Below, piece by piece: positions 17,754-25,898 of a stretch of DNA of 64,000 nucleotides. Position numbers and translations under genes: made by a program. This stretch comes from Lachnospiraceae bacterium. Lineage in GTDB: Bacteria > Bacillota > Clostridia > Lachnospirales > Lachnospiraceae. The notes beneath the pieces are model-generated. The model did no database searches. It was not told where the DNA came from and saw only the letters and a program-made list of their open reading frames with translations. The stretch is taken from positions 1-64,000 of the forward strand of contig JAFYMC010000018.1 in NCBI GenBank assembly GCA_017556805.1, written 5' to 3'. Positions within the stretch are counted from its first letter, which is position 1. The number at the start of each line of letters is the position of its first letter.

Positions 17754-18596
17754 TTAGTGCTCAAATATCCTTTCCCTAATATAGCGAAACTGCCGGTTCA
17801 GCAACTCCACATCCACATTTCCCTCTTCATCAAAGGCCACACCTTCTGTGGTAATATCTCCTTTGTATCCGGTACTTCTTAAAAACGCAAAGAACCGCTC
17901 AAAATCAAGTTTTCCCGTTCCTACCGGAAGTGCCGACAGATTTGCCCAATCCATATAACCTCCTGCATAATCGTTTACATGATAGTGGCGAATGTGACCT
18001 TCCTTCCACAGCCATTCGTACTCCTTTTCATACAAAAGCTCCAATTCCTCATGAAACGCCGCCATCTTCGTATCAAACAAAAAGTGAATGTCCGGATATG
18101 CTTCTTTTAGTTCCTGTAAATGCTTCATCGGGTTCTCCGTGTTACAAACTACATTCTCTACCAACAGGTCCATTCCATACCAGTCCGCGATTTCACGAAG
18201 GCGGGGATATGCTATGATATTGTTCTGAATCTGTCCATCGGAAGCCATGCCGCCCCACAAATGAAGCACCAGCTTCTCTGCACCGATGTCCTTTGCAAAG
18301 TCGCAATTCATTTCAAACAGCCGGTAAGCCTCCTCTGTCTTTTCTTCTCCGCCGATGCTGATGTATTCTCCTACCATTTTATCACAATGCACCACCGGAA
18401 TACAAAGGTTTAATTTCTTCAAAAGACGCTTTTGATCTTCCGCGTCCTCATACCCTGCTTCGTACATATGAAACTCGATGATAAACTCAAACCCATCGCA
18501 GGCCAGCTCTGTGGAAAGTCGCTTAAGCAACGTGAAATTGTCCGCGGACGGTTTGCCGATGATTGCTCCGGTGGAGCATAGAATCTTTTTCATCAT
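17754..18596 (-). CDS. Sugar phosphate isomerase/epimerase-like TIM barrel (AP endonuclease 2 family)
   Basis: The 280-residue protein has the xylose-isomerase-like TIM barrel: the strand DGFEFIIEFHMYE, PVVHCDKMVGEYIS, EKLVLHLWGG, LLVENVVCNTENP with the metal-binding Glu, IHFLFDTKMAAFH, IRHYHVNDYAGG and the end ITTEGVAFDEEG. These Glu, Asp and His positions fit a divalent metal site. The substrate is unknown. Two adjacent ATGs (18596 and 18593) both suit the AAAGGAAAGA site. The start overlaps the stop of the upstream gene in an ATGA arrangement, suggesting translational coupling. Confidence 0.8.
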   Translation of the reverse strand: MMKKILCSTGAIIGKPSADNFTLLKRLSTELACDGFEFIIEFHMYEAGYEDAEDQKRLLKKLNLCIPVVHCDKMVGEYISIGGEEKTEEAYRLFEMNCDFAKDIGAEKLVLHLWGGMASDGQIQNNIIAYPRLREIADWYGMDLLVENVVCNTENPMKHLQELKEAYPDIHFLFDTKMAAFHEELELLYEKEYEWLWKEGHIRHYHVNDYAGGYMDWANLSALPVGTGKLDFERFFAFLRSTGYKGDITTEGVAFDEEGNVDVELLNRQFRYIRERIFEH

Positions 18597-19042
18597 TCTT
18601 TCCTTTCAAGGTAAATCCGTTTTTTTCTTCCTTCGATTTCTATTCCATATACAAATTTGTTGTTCTCCAATACATAAAATGTACCGGAAACGCTTAGCTT
18701 CTCCACCTGCTCTGTATCTACATTGCGAAGCGTAGCGATGTGGTTAGGTCTCCCCGAGTCCAATACGGTTTTTGTTTCAAGAACCTCGAATTCCTTTATT
18801 ACATAACGATTTTCCGTAATTCTTTTCAAATCACGAAACAGTCGAAATGCTACCCACAAAAAAACTACCGCTACCGGCAAGAAGACCACCGCCGCAATTC
18901 CGCACACCTTCGGATCCAAATATAAACCGGCGCAGAGAAGTCCTACAATCAAAATGCCCGGAATCAATGCATGCGGAATTTCCCATTTGATTTCTCTTTT
19001 TACTTTTTTCTCTTCTTCCTTGCTTAACCACCGTTTTCCCAT
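18593..19042 (-). CDS. Small membrane protein of unknown function
   Basis: The 149-residue protein has a lysine-rich N-terminus, two membrane segments (about 24-42 and 48-70), then a soluble beta domain of about 75 residues (YVIKEFEVLETKTVLDSGRP, LSVSGTFYVL). I chose the ATG at 19040-19042 because GGAGG lies 5 bases before it; two ATGs just upstream lack a site. It overlaps the following TIM-barrel gene by 4 bases. No family recognised. Confidence 0.55.
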   Translation of the reverse strand: MGKRWLSKEEEKKVKREIKWEIPHALIPGILIVGLLCAGLYLDPKVCGIAAVVFLPVAVVFLWVAFRLFRDLKRITENRYVIKEFEVLETKTVLDSGRPNHIATLRNVDTEQVEKLSVSGTFYVLENNKFVYGIEIEGRKKRIYLERKE

Positions 19043-19081
19043 CACAACCTCCATCATAACATTCCTCGATTTCGCTTCGCA

Positions 19082-19603
19082 TCAAACTATATACTGCTCA
19101 AAATCCTCCGGATACTCCTCCTCAATCAGTACATACTTCAATCCGTGTTTCTCGCACTCCCGAAGCACCTCCGCATTGCCCTGCAGCACCGTTTCCATGG
19201 TACAATCGGAATCATCCAACCGTTCCTCAATCACACTCGCAAACCGCTTAATATCCGCAAAATGCTCTCTAATATACGTCTCACTCATCACCAGACACAC
19301 ATACCGGATTTCCTTTCCATACTCCGGCTCAAAATCCTTCTCCCAATCATACGGAATATAGCAGCCCTCTACAATCATATTTTGTTTATTTTCAATGGCC
19401 GTCTTAATCATCTCCCGCACAATCGGCCAGAGATAATCCGTCAGTTCCTCGTCATCCATCGGAGTCAGCGTTGTCTGCCCACTGCGAATCAGGCCCATTT
19501 TGATATGGTCAATGGACACATACGGATAATGATATTTTTCCAGTAATTTTTGTGCCAAAGCAGTCTTTCCCGTATGGGATGCACCCGCAATCAGTATAAT
19601 CAT
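19082..19603 (-). CDS. P-loop kinase-like ATPase
   Basis: The 173-residue protein starts with a Walker A motif GASHTGKT (residues 7-14) followed by SIDHIKMGL, which resembles the substrate-side Asp of zeta-toxin or 2-phosphoglycerate-kinase-like folds. MIVEGCYIPYDW and YVCLVMSE are the usual central strands. It is probably a small-molecule kinase; the substrate is unknown. TAGGAGGAATATAG precedes the ATG. Confidence 0.75.
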   Translation of the reverse strand: MIILIAGASHTGKTALAQKLLEKYHYPYVSIDHIKMGLIRSGQTTLTPMDDEELTDYLWPIVREMIKTAIENKQNMIVEGCYIPYDWEKDFEPEYGKEIRYVCLVMSETYIREHFADIKRFASVIEERLDDSDCTMETVLQGNAEVLRECEKHGLKYVLIEEEYPEDFEQYIV

Positions 19604-19637
19604 CTATATTCCTCCTAAACCTCCGAAAAAAATTCTC

Positions 19638-20711
19638 TTAACCTCTGTTCTGCCCCTGCAAATACTCCCCAAAAAACACCAAATGCAAATCCGCCATTCT
19701 CCGATGCATTTCACATCCGTCCATCTTTCCCACCACCATCTTTGCCTTTGCTGAATCCGGATCATACATAAACTTCATATCCGTAAATCCTCCATGGGTC
19801 ATCCCTTCAAAGGTTTCAAAACGCACCGGTGCCTCTGTATTCAGAAGAGGTTTTAATTCAAAATTACGGTTCATTTTGCAACCGATTTGCAGAAACGGCT
19901 TTTTCATCACCATTCCCATATAATCACCGAATACTCCTCCGTCAATATTCGCCCCACAGGTAACTTCCTCGGAATACTGGCAAAGCCAGTACGCCACCGC
20001 ACCGCCAAAGGAATGTCCCGTAGCGCCGATTCCTTTTGAAAAATCAATCCGGTCCCCATAAGACGTTTTCAACTTTTCAATCACACAAAGGCTGTCCTTT
20101 CCCCACTCCGGCAAACGACCGAGCATAAATCCCATATACTTCTTTTGTAATTCATCAAAGTAGGCATAAACCTCCGATTGTTCCGCATCCATCCGTACCA
20201 GCTTCATCTGGGCAAAGAAAGATTTCATTCCTCCGCTCTGTATTTTAATTTCCTTATCATACAAGGCAACCGTTCCATCCTCAAACTCACAAATCGACGC
20301 TTCATAAGCGTGTCCGATGGATGCCACCACATATCCGTTGGAAGCCATTTCACAACAAAGCAAAGTATTCCCTTCCACGCAGCCGCTTCCGTACCCATGA
20401 TTGTAAATCACAAGCGGGAACTTTCCTTCTGCCTGCGGCACCTCTACATAACACTCCGGCCGCACCAACCCCTCCGGCATCTCCTTCACCATACACGCCT
20501 TCTGCAACACCCGCACACGTTCTTCCGACATCTCCATCCGTGCTTTGCCCTCTGTCTCCTCTTTGCTTACCGGATAAAACAAACGCACCTCCAGTCTGCG
20601 TGGACCACACTTCGGACCCAAAACCTCTTCTCTGGAATCGTCTGTTACAGTGAATCGTTCCGTACCGACAGCGTAGCTACCGGTGATGTAGTTTGGTAAT
20701 GTGATACTCAT
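19638..20711 (-). CDS. PAF-acetylhydrolase-like alpha/beta hydrolase
   Basis: The 357-residue cytoplasmic protein resembles plasma PAF-acetylhydrolase/isoform II: VRLFYPVSK near the start, FPLVIYNHGYGSG (oxyanion region), NGYVVASIGHAYEAS, the nucleophile elbow GATGHSFGGAVAYWL, GANIDGGVFGD with the acid, and FEGMTHGGFTDM with the catalytic His. It should hydrolyse an ester, perhaps a short-chain lipid ester. AAAGGGAGGG precedes the start. It follows the GNAT gene at 20744 in the same direction. Confidence 0.82.
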   Translation of the reverse strand: MSITLPNYITGSYAVGTERFTVTDDSREEVLGPKCGPRRLEVRLFYPVSKEETEGKARMEMSEERVRVLQKACMVKEMPEGLVRPECYVEVPQAEGKFPLVIYNHGYGSGCVEGNTLLCCEMASNGYVVASIGHAYEASICEFEDGTVALYDKEIKIQSGGMKSFFAQMKLVRMDAEQSEVYAYFDELQKKYMGFMLGRLPEWGKDSLCVIEKLKTSYGDRIDFSKGIGATGHSFGGAVAYWLCQYSEEVTCGANIDGGVFGDYMGMVMKKPFLQIGCKMNRNFELKPLLNTEAPVRFETFEGMTHGGFTDMKFMYDPDSAKAKMVVGKMDGCEMHRRMADLHLVFFGEYLQGQNRG

Positions 20712-20743
20712 TTGATTTCCCTCCCTTTTCTCAAACTACCGCC

Positions 20744-21289
20744 CTATTTCAGTTTTTTCATCATCCAATACACATCTGCATAGGTCCCGTCTTTATATTT
20801 CATATTATCAGGCATCGTACCGAATATTTCAAATCCCATTTTCTGATATAAACCGATGGCTCTCTCATTCCTTGTAACCACCTCTAATTCCATCTGTTCT
20901 ATCCCTTTTTCTTTCGCAACCGCCACTAATGTTTCTATCATTTTTATACCGATTCCGCATCCGGTATACTTTTGCAACAGCGCAATTCCCATACTGACAC
21001 GATGCTTATTTCTGCATAGACTCATTCCCATAAAGGAACAATTTCCCACATACACACCGTCACAGAATCCAATCAAAAACAAATTTCCCTCTGATTCATT
21101 TTGCGTTCGAATAAACTCAATTTCTTCCTCGACGGTTAATGTAATCTCTTCCGGTTCTTTTGCCAGAAACGGTGTTTCTCCACACAAGGTCTTCAAAGAG
21201 GAAATCAGCATCTGCGCATCTTCCTCTTTCGCATTTCGAAGTATCAATTCATGTCCGTTTATCTGAAATACTCTTTCTTCAATTATCAT
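20744..21289 (-). CDS. GNAT family N-acetyltransferase
   Basis: The 181-residue protein has a RimJ/RimL-like layout: HELILRNAKEEDAQMLISSL, VGNCSFMGMS, motif A with SMGIALLQKYTGCGIGIKMI, VVTRNERAIGLYQKMGFEIF and a C-terminal YKDGTYADVYWMMKKL. Such enzymes acetylate protein N-termini or small amines; the substrate is unknown. Confidence 0.87.
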   Translation of the reverse strand: MIIEERVFQINGHELILRNAKEEDAQMLISSLKTLCGETPFLAKEPEEITLTVEEEIEFIRTQNESEGNLFLIGFCDGVYVGNCSFMGMSLCRNKHRVSMGIALLQKYTGCGIGIKMIETLVAVAKEKGIEQMELEVVTRNERAIGLYQKMGFEIFGTMPDNMKYKDGTYADVYWMMKKLK

Positions 21290-21391
21290 AGACTTTCCCC
21301 TTTTTTCGGCATTTCACCTTTGTTTCTTCCAATCATCTTACATTTTTTCTGTTTTGTCCTCTTGACTTTTTGACTCCAAAGCAAGTCTTAC

Positions 21392-22000
21392 TTACACAAA
21401 ATACGACATATCACTGATACGCTTCACAAACCGTTTGCCTTCATTATTCACAAACATATAGGATACGCCGCCGGATAAACCAAACAGTTCACATGTATTC
21501 ATCGATTCCACGTCCAATCCCAAGAACATGGCATTAAACACACTGAGCAAATCTCCGTGAGACACAAGGATTATATTCTCCTCCTCATTTGCCATAAGTT
21601 CATCAAACAACGGTTTCAAGCGATTCCATGTATCCCGTCTGCTCTCCGCATCCGAAAACAAACGGTCGTCCACCGTCTTCTCCTGACATTCCAAGTTTTC
21701 ACGAAGCCACTGCACCGACTTCCCGCAACATTTCCCGAGATTCCGTTCTCTTAATTCCGACTTTAACATAGGCTCGATTCCTAGATGTTTTCCCACATGC
21801 TCCGCCGTCTGCTTCGCCCGCAACAAGTCCGAGGAATACATGACAAAAGTTCTCCCCGCAAGCTCAAACTTTAATTTTTCGCCGATTTTCTCCGCCTGTG
21901 CATGTCCTAGTTCCAAAAGTTCCCAATCCGTCCAGGAACCCACCATTCCATTGGTATGGTGCACCGACTGGGTGTGTTGAATTGTGATAAAAGTTTTCAT
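21392..22000 (-). CDS. Histidine phosphatase superfamily protein with altered RHG motif
   Basis: The 202-residue protein has the phosphoglycerate-mutase-like fold. Expected parts are YSSDLLRAKQTAEHVGKHL (second Arg), LRERNLGKCCGK (acid region) and NIILVSHGDLLSVFNAMFL (second His). The first motif, normally RHG, reads IQHTQS (Gln8-His9-Thr10): the catalytic His is kept, but the phosphate-binding Arg is replaced by Gln. Activity is therefore uncertain; binding or an altered substrate is possible. GGAGGTGGCGT precedes the ATG. Confidence 0.8.
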   Translation of the reverse strand: MKTFITIQHTQSVHHTNGMVGSWTDWELLELGHAQAEKIGEKLKFELAGRTFVMYSSDLLRAKQTAEHVGKHLGIEPMLKSELRERNLGKCCGKSVQWLRENLECQEKTVDDRLFSDAESRRDTWNRLKPLFDELMANEEENIILVSHGDLLSVFNAMFLGLDVESMNTCELFGLSGGVSYMFVNNEGKRFVKRISDMSYFV

Positions 22001-22079
22001 ACGCCACCTCCAAAGATTTAATTATCTATTTTATCACATTCCCTTTGGCATCGCAATCGGATTTTCCTCCTAAAACCAG

Positions 22080-22111
22080 AAAAGACAGAACGCATTCCTA
22101 AACATTCTGTC
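22080..22111 (-). terminator. Terminator after the HPr-like gene
   Basis: GACAGAA (22084-22090) pairs with TTCTGTC (22105-22111), and the minus strand continues with TTTTCTGGTTTT. It closes the 22386-22138 gene pair. Confidence 0.6.
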
Positions 22112-22137
22112 CAAATTATAGCTTACTCTGTTTTATT

Positions 22138-22389
22138 TCATTCGACGAAATTATTTTGCCCTCTAAAATACCTCTTTATAGCCTTCTCCGCCTCCGCCTC
22201 ATCCTGCCCGTCTATCATAAACACCACCTCTTCTGCACCTTCTAAAATCATTGTACTCATAATACTTTTCGCATTGTATTCTTTCCCGAACAACTCTGCT
22301 GTTATCTCACTTTTAAACTGACAGGCAAGTGTCACAAACCGGATTTCCGCCCTGGAGTTTCTTGTGTTTTTCACTGTAATTTTCTTCAT
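22138..22389 (-). CDS. HPr-like phosphocarrier homologue lacking the active-site histidine
   Basis: The 83-residue protein aligns by eye with HPr: CQFKSEITAELFGKEYNAKS corresponds to the region that includes the regulatory serine (Ser42 here, Ser46 in HPr, in NAKSIMSTMI), and the end DGQDEAEAEKAIKRYF matches helix 3. The active-site stretch IHARPA is replaced by RNSRAE, so the phosphorylated His15 position is Asn11. This resembles Crh, which also keeps Ser46 but lacks His15 and acts only in CcpA-type catabolite regulation. That role here is inference. The start overlaps the upstream stop in ATGA. Confidence 0.7.
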   Translation of the reverse strand: MKKITVKNTRNSRAEIRFVTLACQFKSEITAELFGKEYNAKSIMSTMILEGAEEVVFMIDGQDEAEAEKAIKRYFRGQNNFVE

Positions 22390-22598
22390 CGTTGATACAC
22401 CGCCCTATGCTCCATTGCCCTTCTGGCAGCCCGTAATTTTGTAACATACCAATCAAAACAGGACGGATACATAAACTTACAATGTTTATTCTTTTCCGAA
22501 AAATCTACTTCTAGATATTTCTCATGCACTTCCTCGATGATTCCGGTTCCGAAGGATTTGTGAAGTAACGCTTCACCGACTAAAGTTTCTATCTTCAT
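22386..22598 (-). CDS. Small conserved protein, function unknown
   Basis: The 70-residue protein has an SH3-like beta pattern (GEALLHKSFGTGIIEEVHEK, LEVDFSEKNKHCKFMYP), similar to short N-terminal domains of Lachnospiraceae proteins that I cannot name. The C-terminus is basic. GAGGAAATATT precedes the ATG. It is translationally coupled to the HPr-like gene by a 4-base overlap. Confidence 0.6.
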   Translation of the reverse strand: MKIETLVGEALLHKSFGTGIIEEVHEKYLEVDFSEKNKHCKFMYPSCFDWYVTKLRAARRAMEHRAVYQR

Positions 22599-22629
22599 AA
22601 TATTTCCTCATTGACGTCTATCAATTAAG

Positions 22630-22664
22630 AAACGTGCAGCCATCCACTCCGATAACTGCACGCC
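22630..22664 (-). terminator. Probable terminator between 22686 and 22598
   Basis: CGTGCAG (22633-22639) pairs with CTGCACG (22656-22662) around a 16-base loop; the minus strand continues with TTTCTTAATT. Moderate stem, weak tail. Confidence 0.45.
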
Positions 22665-22685
22665 ATGCTTTTTTTGCTTCTTCCG

Positions 22686-22925
22686 CTAATCCAAATAGTT
22701 TCCTACCGGAGAGGTACTGTACTGCTTTTTAATTTCAATCATGACAGAACCGTCTTCTAACGTTTTTTCCGTAAGAATCCTGTACTTTGTTCTTTTCCGA
22801 TCAAGATCGTCCTTATAACGTTTTACATTTTCCTGCACAAGCTTTACCGCATACGCATGGGCTTCATCTTCCTTCAACATAAAATGTAACGTCTGCACAA
22901 TACACGCCGATTTTACTCTTTTCAT
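22686..22925 (-). CDS. Hypothetical small protein
   Basis: The 79-residue protein is highly charged, with a central helix (EDEAHAYAVKLVQENVKRYK) and a Lys/Arg-rich middle. It has no membrane segment or recognisable motif. The ribosome site is AAGGTAGG, 7 bases before the ATG. It ends in its own hairpin, so it is probably a single unit. Confidence 0.45.
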   Translation of the reverse strand: MKRVKSACIVQTLHFMLKEDEAHAYAVKLVQENVKRYKDDLDRKRTKYRILTEKTLEDGSVMIEIKKQYSTSPVGNYLD

Positions 22926-23021
22926 AATTTACCTACCTTCTATGTGTTTTTCGGTTACAATTTTATTTTAATAAAATTTGCGGATTTTTCCTATTGCATT
23001 TTTAATCAGAACAGTGCTTTT

Positions 23022-23410
23022 TATTCGCCGATCACATTGATTTTTTGTTTATTGATTCGCTTCATAAACACCACAGATACCATTACAGACAGCGCTTCCG
23101 CAATCGGGAATACCCACCATACAAGCCAGGTTCCGGTGCTCCCGGAAAGCACAATCTCAGAAAATAGATACACCACCGGAATGACAAAGAAAAGCTGTCA
23201 GCATACAGAGATGACCAAGGATTCCACACCGCTGTCCAACGCCTAAAAGATTCCCTGGAACGCAATATTTGCTCCGACAAACATAAAACTTACGGATATA
23301 ATAGGAATTGCAGAAATGCAAAGCGTCTTTGTTTCACCGGATAAACCGAACAGACCAGCAAACGGTACCGCAAATACTTCCAATCCCACAAAACCAATCC
23401 TATTCCACTG
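23022..23410 (-). pseudogene. Remnant of a MATE-family efflux transporter
   Basis: The frame encodes the C-terminal third of a MATE protein: NRIGFVGLEVFAVPFAGLFG, GETKTLCISAIPIISVSFMF, then ANIAFQGIF, stop, ALDSGVESLVISVC, stop, QLFFVIPVVYLF and an end at MKRINKQKINVIGE. Two in-frame stops (TAG where Gln is expected in FQAL, and TGA where Arg is expected in CRQ) break it. Homology begins immediately after the stop codon of the XRE regulator gene, so the 5' two-thirds is missing. The intact MATE gene at 53520 is a different family member. Confidence 0.75.
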
Positions 23411-24095
23411 CAATATAAACATCCATGTAATGCACGCCGTCTTTTTCATATTCTTTCTCAAAGCACTCGATTATTTTCTTATCTTGCTTATGTTTGACAC
23501 CGTTCAATTTCATATGTGTCATCAATGTCTTATATGCATTTGGAATCAAACGAAACGGTTCCCTCATCGGTTCTTTGATTGTAATCGCAATGTAGTTCTG
23601 CGCCTCTTGATGAAACACCTCTGGTTGCTCCGCAAGCTTCTCTGCCGAATCCTTACCAACAATCAATGCCGCCTCATATCCGTGCATATGAAATACATTG
23701 ATTTGCTCCTGGGATAAATACGGATAGTCCCAGCCAATCACCTGAACCTCTGTTATGCCTAGCTCTTCTGCCCACTTTTTTACATGACCCACGGCATCAT
23801 CTTCTGGTTCCTTACTGAAAACCGCATACTTAACGTAATTAAACGCCCCCACCTTTTCCGTTCTAATTTCAGAGAAAGCATCGTCGTTTAAGTTTAGGTC
23901 ACCTCGCACCAATTCATCCATGGAGCAAGAAAACATATTACAAAGTTCAATTAGCTTATCCATCTCCGGGTATACCAGATCTAATTCCCACTTCGATACA
24001 GTCTGTCTGCTGACCGAAAGCCGTTCTGCCAGTTCCTCCTGGGTCATTTTGTTGCTCAACTTACGCAAGCATTGTAAATTTTGTCCGAAACTCAT
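23400..24095 (-). CDS. XRE-family regulator with a C-terminal effector-binding-like domain
   Basis: The 231-residue protein has an N-terminal helix-turn-helix (MTQEELAERLSVSRQTVSKW, about residues 16-37), PEMDKLIELCNMFSCSMDEL, then a C-terminal domain of about 140 residues (VKYAVFSKEPEDDAVGHVKK, EAQNYIAITIKEP, YMDVYIAVE) that resembles GyrI-like/AraC effector-binding domains. It probably senses a small molecule and regulates a neighbouring gene; such regulators often control MATE exporters, and a MATE remnant follows directly. The start at 24093-24095 follows AAAGGAGA. Confidence 0.82.
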   Translation of the reverse strand: MSFGQNLQCLRKLSNKMTQEELAERLSVSRQTVSKWELDLVYPEMDKLIELCNMFSCSMDELVRGDLNLNDDAFSEIRTEKVGAFNYVKYAVFSKEPEDDAVGHVKKWAEELGITEVQVIGWDYPYLSQEQINVFHMHGYEAALIVGKDSAEKLAEQPEVFHQEAQNYIAITIKEPMREPFRLIPNAYKTLMTHMKLNGVKHKQDKKIIECFEKEYEKDGVHYMDVYIAVE

Positions 24096-24217
24096 CGTTC
24101 CTGTTCTCCTTTCGTTTGATGAACAAATCATACCAAGAAGTCTTCCTGGATTCCACCACTTAGAAAGTGCGTTTTTTATCAATAGAGCACGTTAAAGTTG
24201 CATCGCATCTTGTCAAA

Positions 24218-24249
24218 ACACCCCCACAAACTTTCGCCTGTGAGGGTGT
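24218..24249 (-). terminator. Terminator after gltX
   Basis: ACACCCCCACA (24218-24228) pairs with TGTGAGGGTGT (24239-24249) with one mismatch, and is followed on the minus strand by TTTTGAC. It lies 16 bases after the gltX stop. Confidence 0.65.
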
Positions 24250-24265
24250 ATCACTTCATACTATT

Positions 24266-25732
24266 TTACTCTACTTCCTTCTCCAAAAGCTCAATCGCCT
24301 TCTCAATACGACGGATACTCTCATCCTTACCGAGAATCGCCATAATCTCGTAAGCGCCGCCCGGGGTCATCTGCTTACCGGAAACTGCGGTACGAACCGG
24401 CCATAAGCCCTGTCCGTTCTTGATTTCCTTCTCCTGCACATAGCCCATTAAAAGTGCTTCGATTGCCGGAACGCTGTAATCGTTAAGCTCCTGAAGACGC
24501 GGCAATAAATCCTTTAACACGCCAAGAGAGGACTCCTTGGTGGTCTTCATCTTCTTGTGTACATACATCTCGGTATCGTACTCCGGAAGCTCCTCGAAGA
24601 AATCGATATGACCTGCGATATCAAGTAAAGTCTCAATTCTGGTCTTTACAAGGTCAGCGATTGCCTTCTTGTCGTACGGCTTCTTTACAACTTCTTCCAC
24701 GAACGGAAGTGCCAATTCATAGTACTTATCAGAACCCATACGCTTTAAGTACTCGCCGTTCATCCAGCGAAGCTTCGTCATATCGAACACTGCCGGAGAC
24801 TTGCTGATGTGGGTGTAATCGAACTGCTCGATAAGCTCCTGCAGGGTGAAAATCTCTTCGTTTACAGACGGGCTCCAACCAAGAAGTGCGGTAAAGTTAA
24901 CGATAGCTTCGGTCACAAAGCCCTGCTCTACCAAATCCTCAAAAGAGGAATGACCGCTTCTCTTGGAAAGCTTCTGATGCTCCTCGTTGGTAATGAGCGG
25001 ACAATGAATGTACACCGGCTCCTCCCAACCGAAAGCCTGGTAAAGTCTCGTATACTTCGGCGTAGAGGAAAGATACTCGTTACCTCTTACTACATGAGTA
25101 ATACCCATCAAATGGTCGTCGATTACGTTTGCAAAGTTATAAGTCGGGAAGCCGTCAGACTTAATGAGAATCATGTCGTCCAGCTCCGCGTTATCTACGG
25201 TAATGGTGCCGTAAAGCACATCCGTAAAGGAAGTAGTGCCCTCCGTCGGAGTGTTCTGACGGATAACAAACGGCATACCGGCTGCTAAATTCTTCTCGAT
25301 TTCTTCTTTCGACAGGTGGAGACAATGCTTGTCGTACTTGGTAATCTCCTTGTCCTCGGAACCCTCAACCGCAGTCTTTAAAGACTCCAAACGCTCCTTG
25401 GTACAGAAGCAATAATACGCCTCGCCCTTTTCAACTAACTGCTTTGCATACTCCATGTACAGACCGCTGGTTACACGCTCACTCTGTACATACGGGCCGA
25501 AGCCCTTGTCCTTATCCGGACCTTCATCATGAATAAGACCGGTGGTCTCCATGGTACGATAAATAATATCTACGGCACCCTCCACTAAACGGCCCTGGTC
25601 CGTATCCTCAATTCTTAAAATGAAATCACCGTCGCCGTGCTTTGCGATTAAGTATGCATACAATGCGGTTCTTAAATTACCTACATGCATTCTTCCCGTC
25701 GGGCTCGGTGCATATCTGGTTCTGATTTTCAT
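24266..25732 (-). CDS. gltX: Glutamate-tRNA ligase
   Basis: GltX charges tRNA-Glu. The 488-residue protein has the class I signature [20 protein letters not shown] (HIGH variant HVGN), the RFAPSP-like start [10 protein letters not shown], the conserved [13 protein letters not shown] and a KMSKS-type loop KLSKRSG. The length fits bacterial GltX. The ATG at 25730-25732 sits behind AGAGGTGAG; the upstream open frame has no site. It lies downstream of yebC on the same strand. There is no T-box leader in the short gap. Confidence 0.96.
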   Translation of the reverse strand: MKIRTRYAPSPTGRMHVGNLRTALYAYLIAKHGDGDFILRIEDTDQGRLVEGAVDIIYRTMETTGLIHDEGPDKDKGFGPYVQSERVTSGLYMEYAKQLVEKGEAYYCFCTKERLESLKTAVEGSEDKEITKYDKHCLHLSKEEIEKNLAAGMPFVIRQNTPTEGTTSFTDVLYGTITVDNAELDDMILIKSDGFPTYNFANVIDDHLMGITHVVRGNEYLSSTPKYTRLYQAFGWEEPVYIHCPLITNEEHQKLSKRSGHSSFEDLVEQGFVTEAIVNFTALLGWSPSVNEEIFTLQELIEQFDYTHISKSPAVFDMTKLRWMNGEYLKRMGSDKYYELALPFVEEVVKKPYDKKAIADLVKTRIETLLDIAGHIDFFEELPEYDTEMYVHKKMKTTKESSLGVLKDLLPRLQELNDYSVPAIEALLMGYVQEKEIKNGQGLWPVRTAVSGKQMTPGGAYEIMAILGKDESIRRIEKAIELLEKEVE

Positions 25733-25775
25733 CTGACTCACCTCTGTTAATTCAATCTGTACAAACGTTAGGAAC

Positions 25776-25898
25776 TTACTCCTCCGGCATATCCCAGTTG
25801 TGGTAAACCTCTTGCACGTCGTCGTCCTCTTCCAATAAATCAAGCATCTTATTCATGCTCTTAATATCCGCTTCATCGGTCAAGGTGCCCCAGGTCTA
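25776..25898 (-). pseudogene. Detached 3' end of yebC after an in-frame TAG
   Basis: Beyond the TAG (25896-25898) the yebC frame continues with a family-typical tail: [20 protein letters not shown], then [19 protein letters not shown], and a TAA at 25776-25778. It has no start or ribosome site of its own. The TAG sits where Gln is expected (MIPQT), consistent with a CAG to TAG change. Confidence 0.8.

Noticed and set aside
11245-22000. Integron-like cassette array
   Set aside because: The genes are small and co-directional, but many overlap or are separated by fewer than 15 bases, I see no common attC-like inverted repeat between them, and there is no integrase in the window.
25733-25775. 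T-box leader before gltX
   Set aside because: The gap to yebC is only 43 bases and has no T-box sequence or specifier hairpin.
23022-25898. Reassignment of TAG to glutamine, suggested by TAG at expected Gln codons in yebC and the MATE remnant
   Set aside because: TAG is used as a normal stop elsewhere: the Big_2 gene ends in TAG just before its terminator, the alpha/beta hydrolase ends in TAG one base before the next start, and the 45-residue peptide ends in TAG before a terminator. The MATE remnant also has a TGA, so simple decay fits better.
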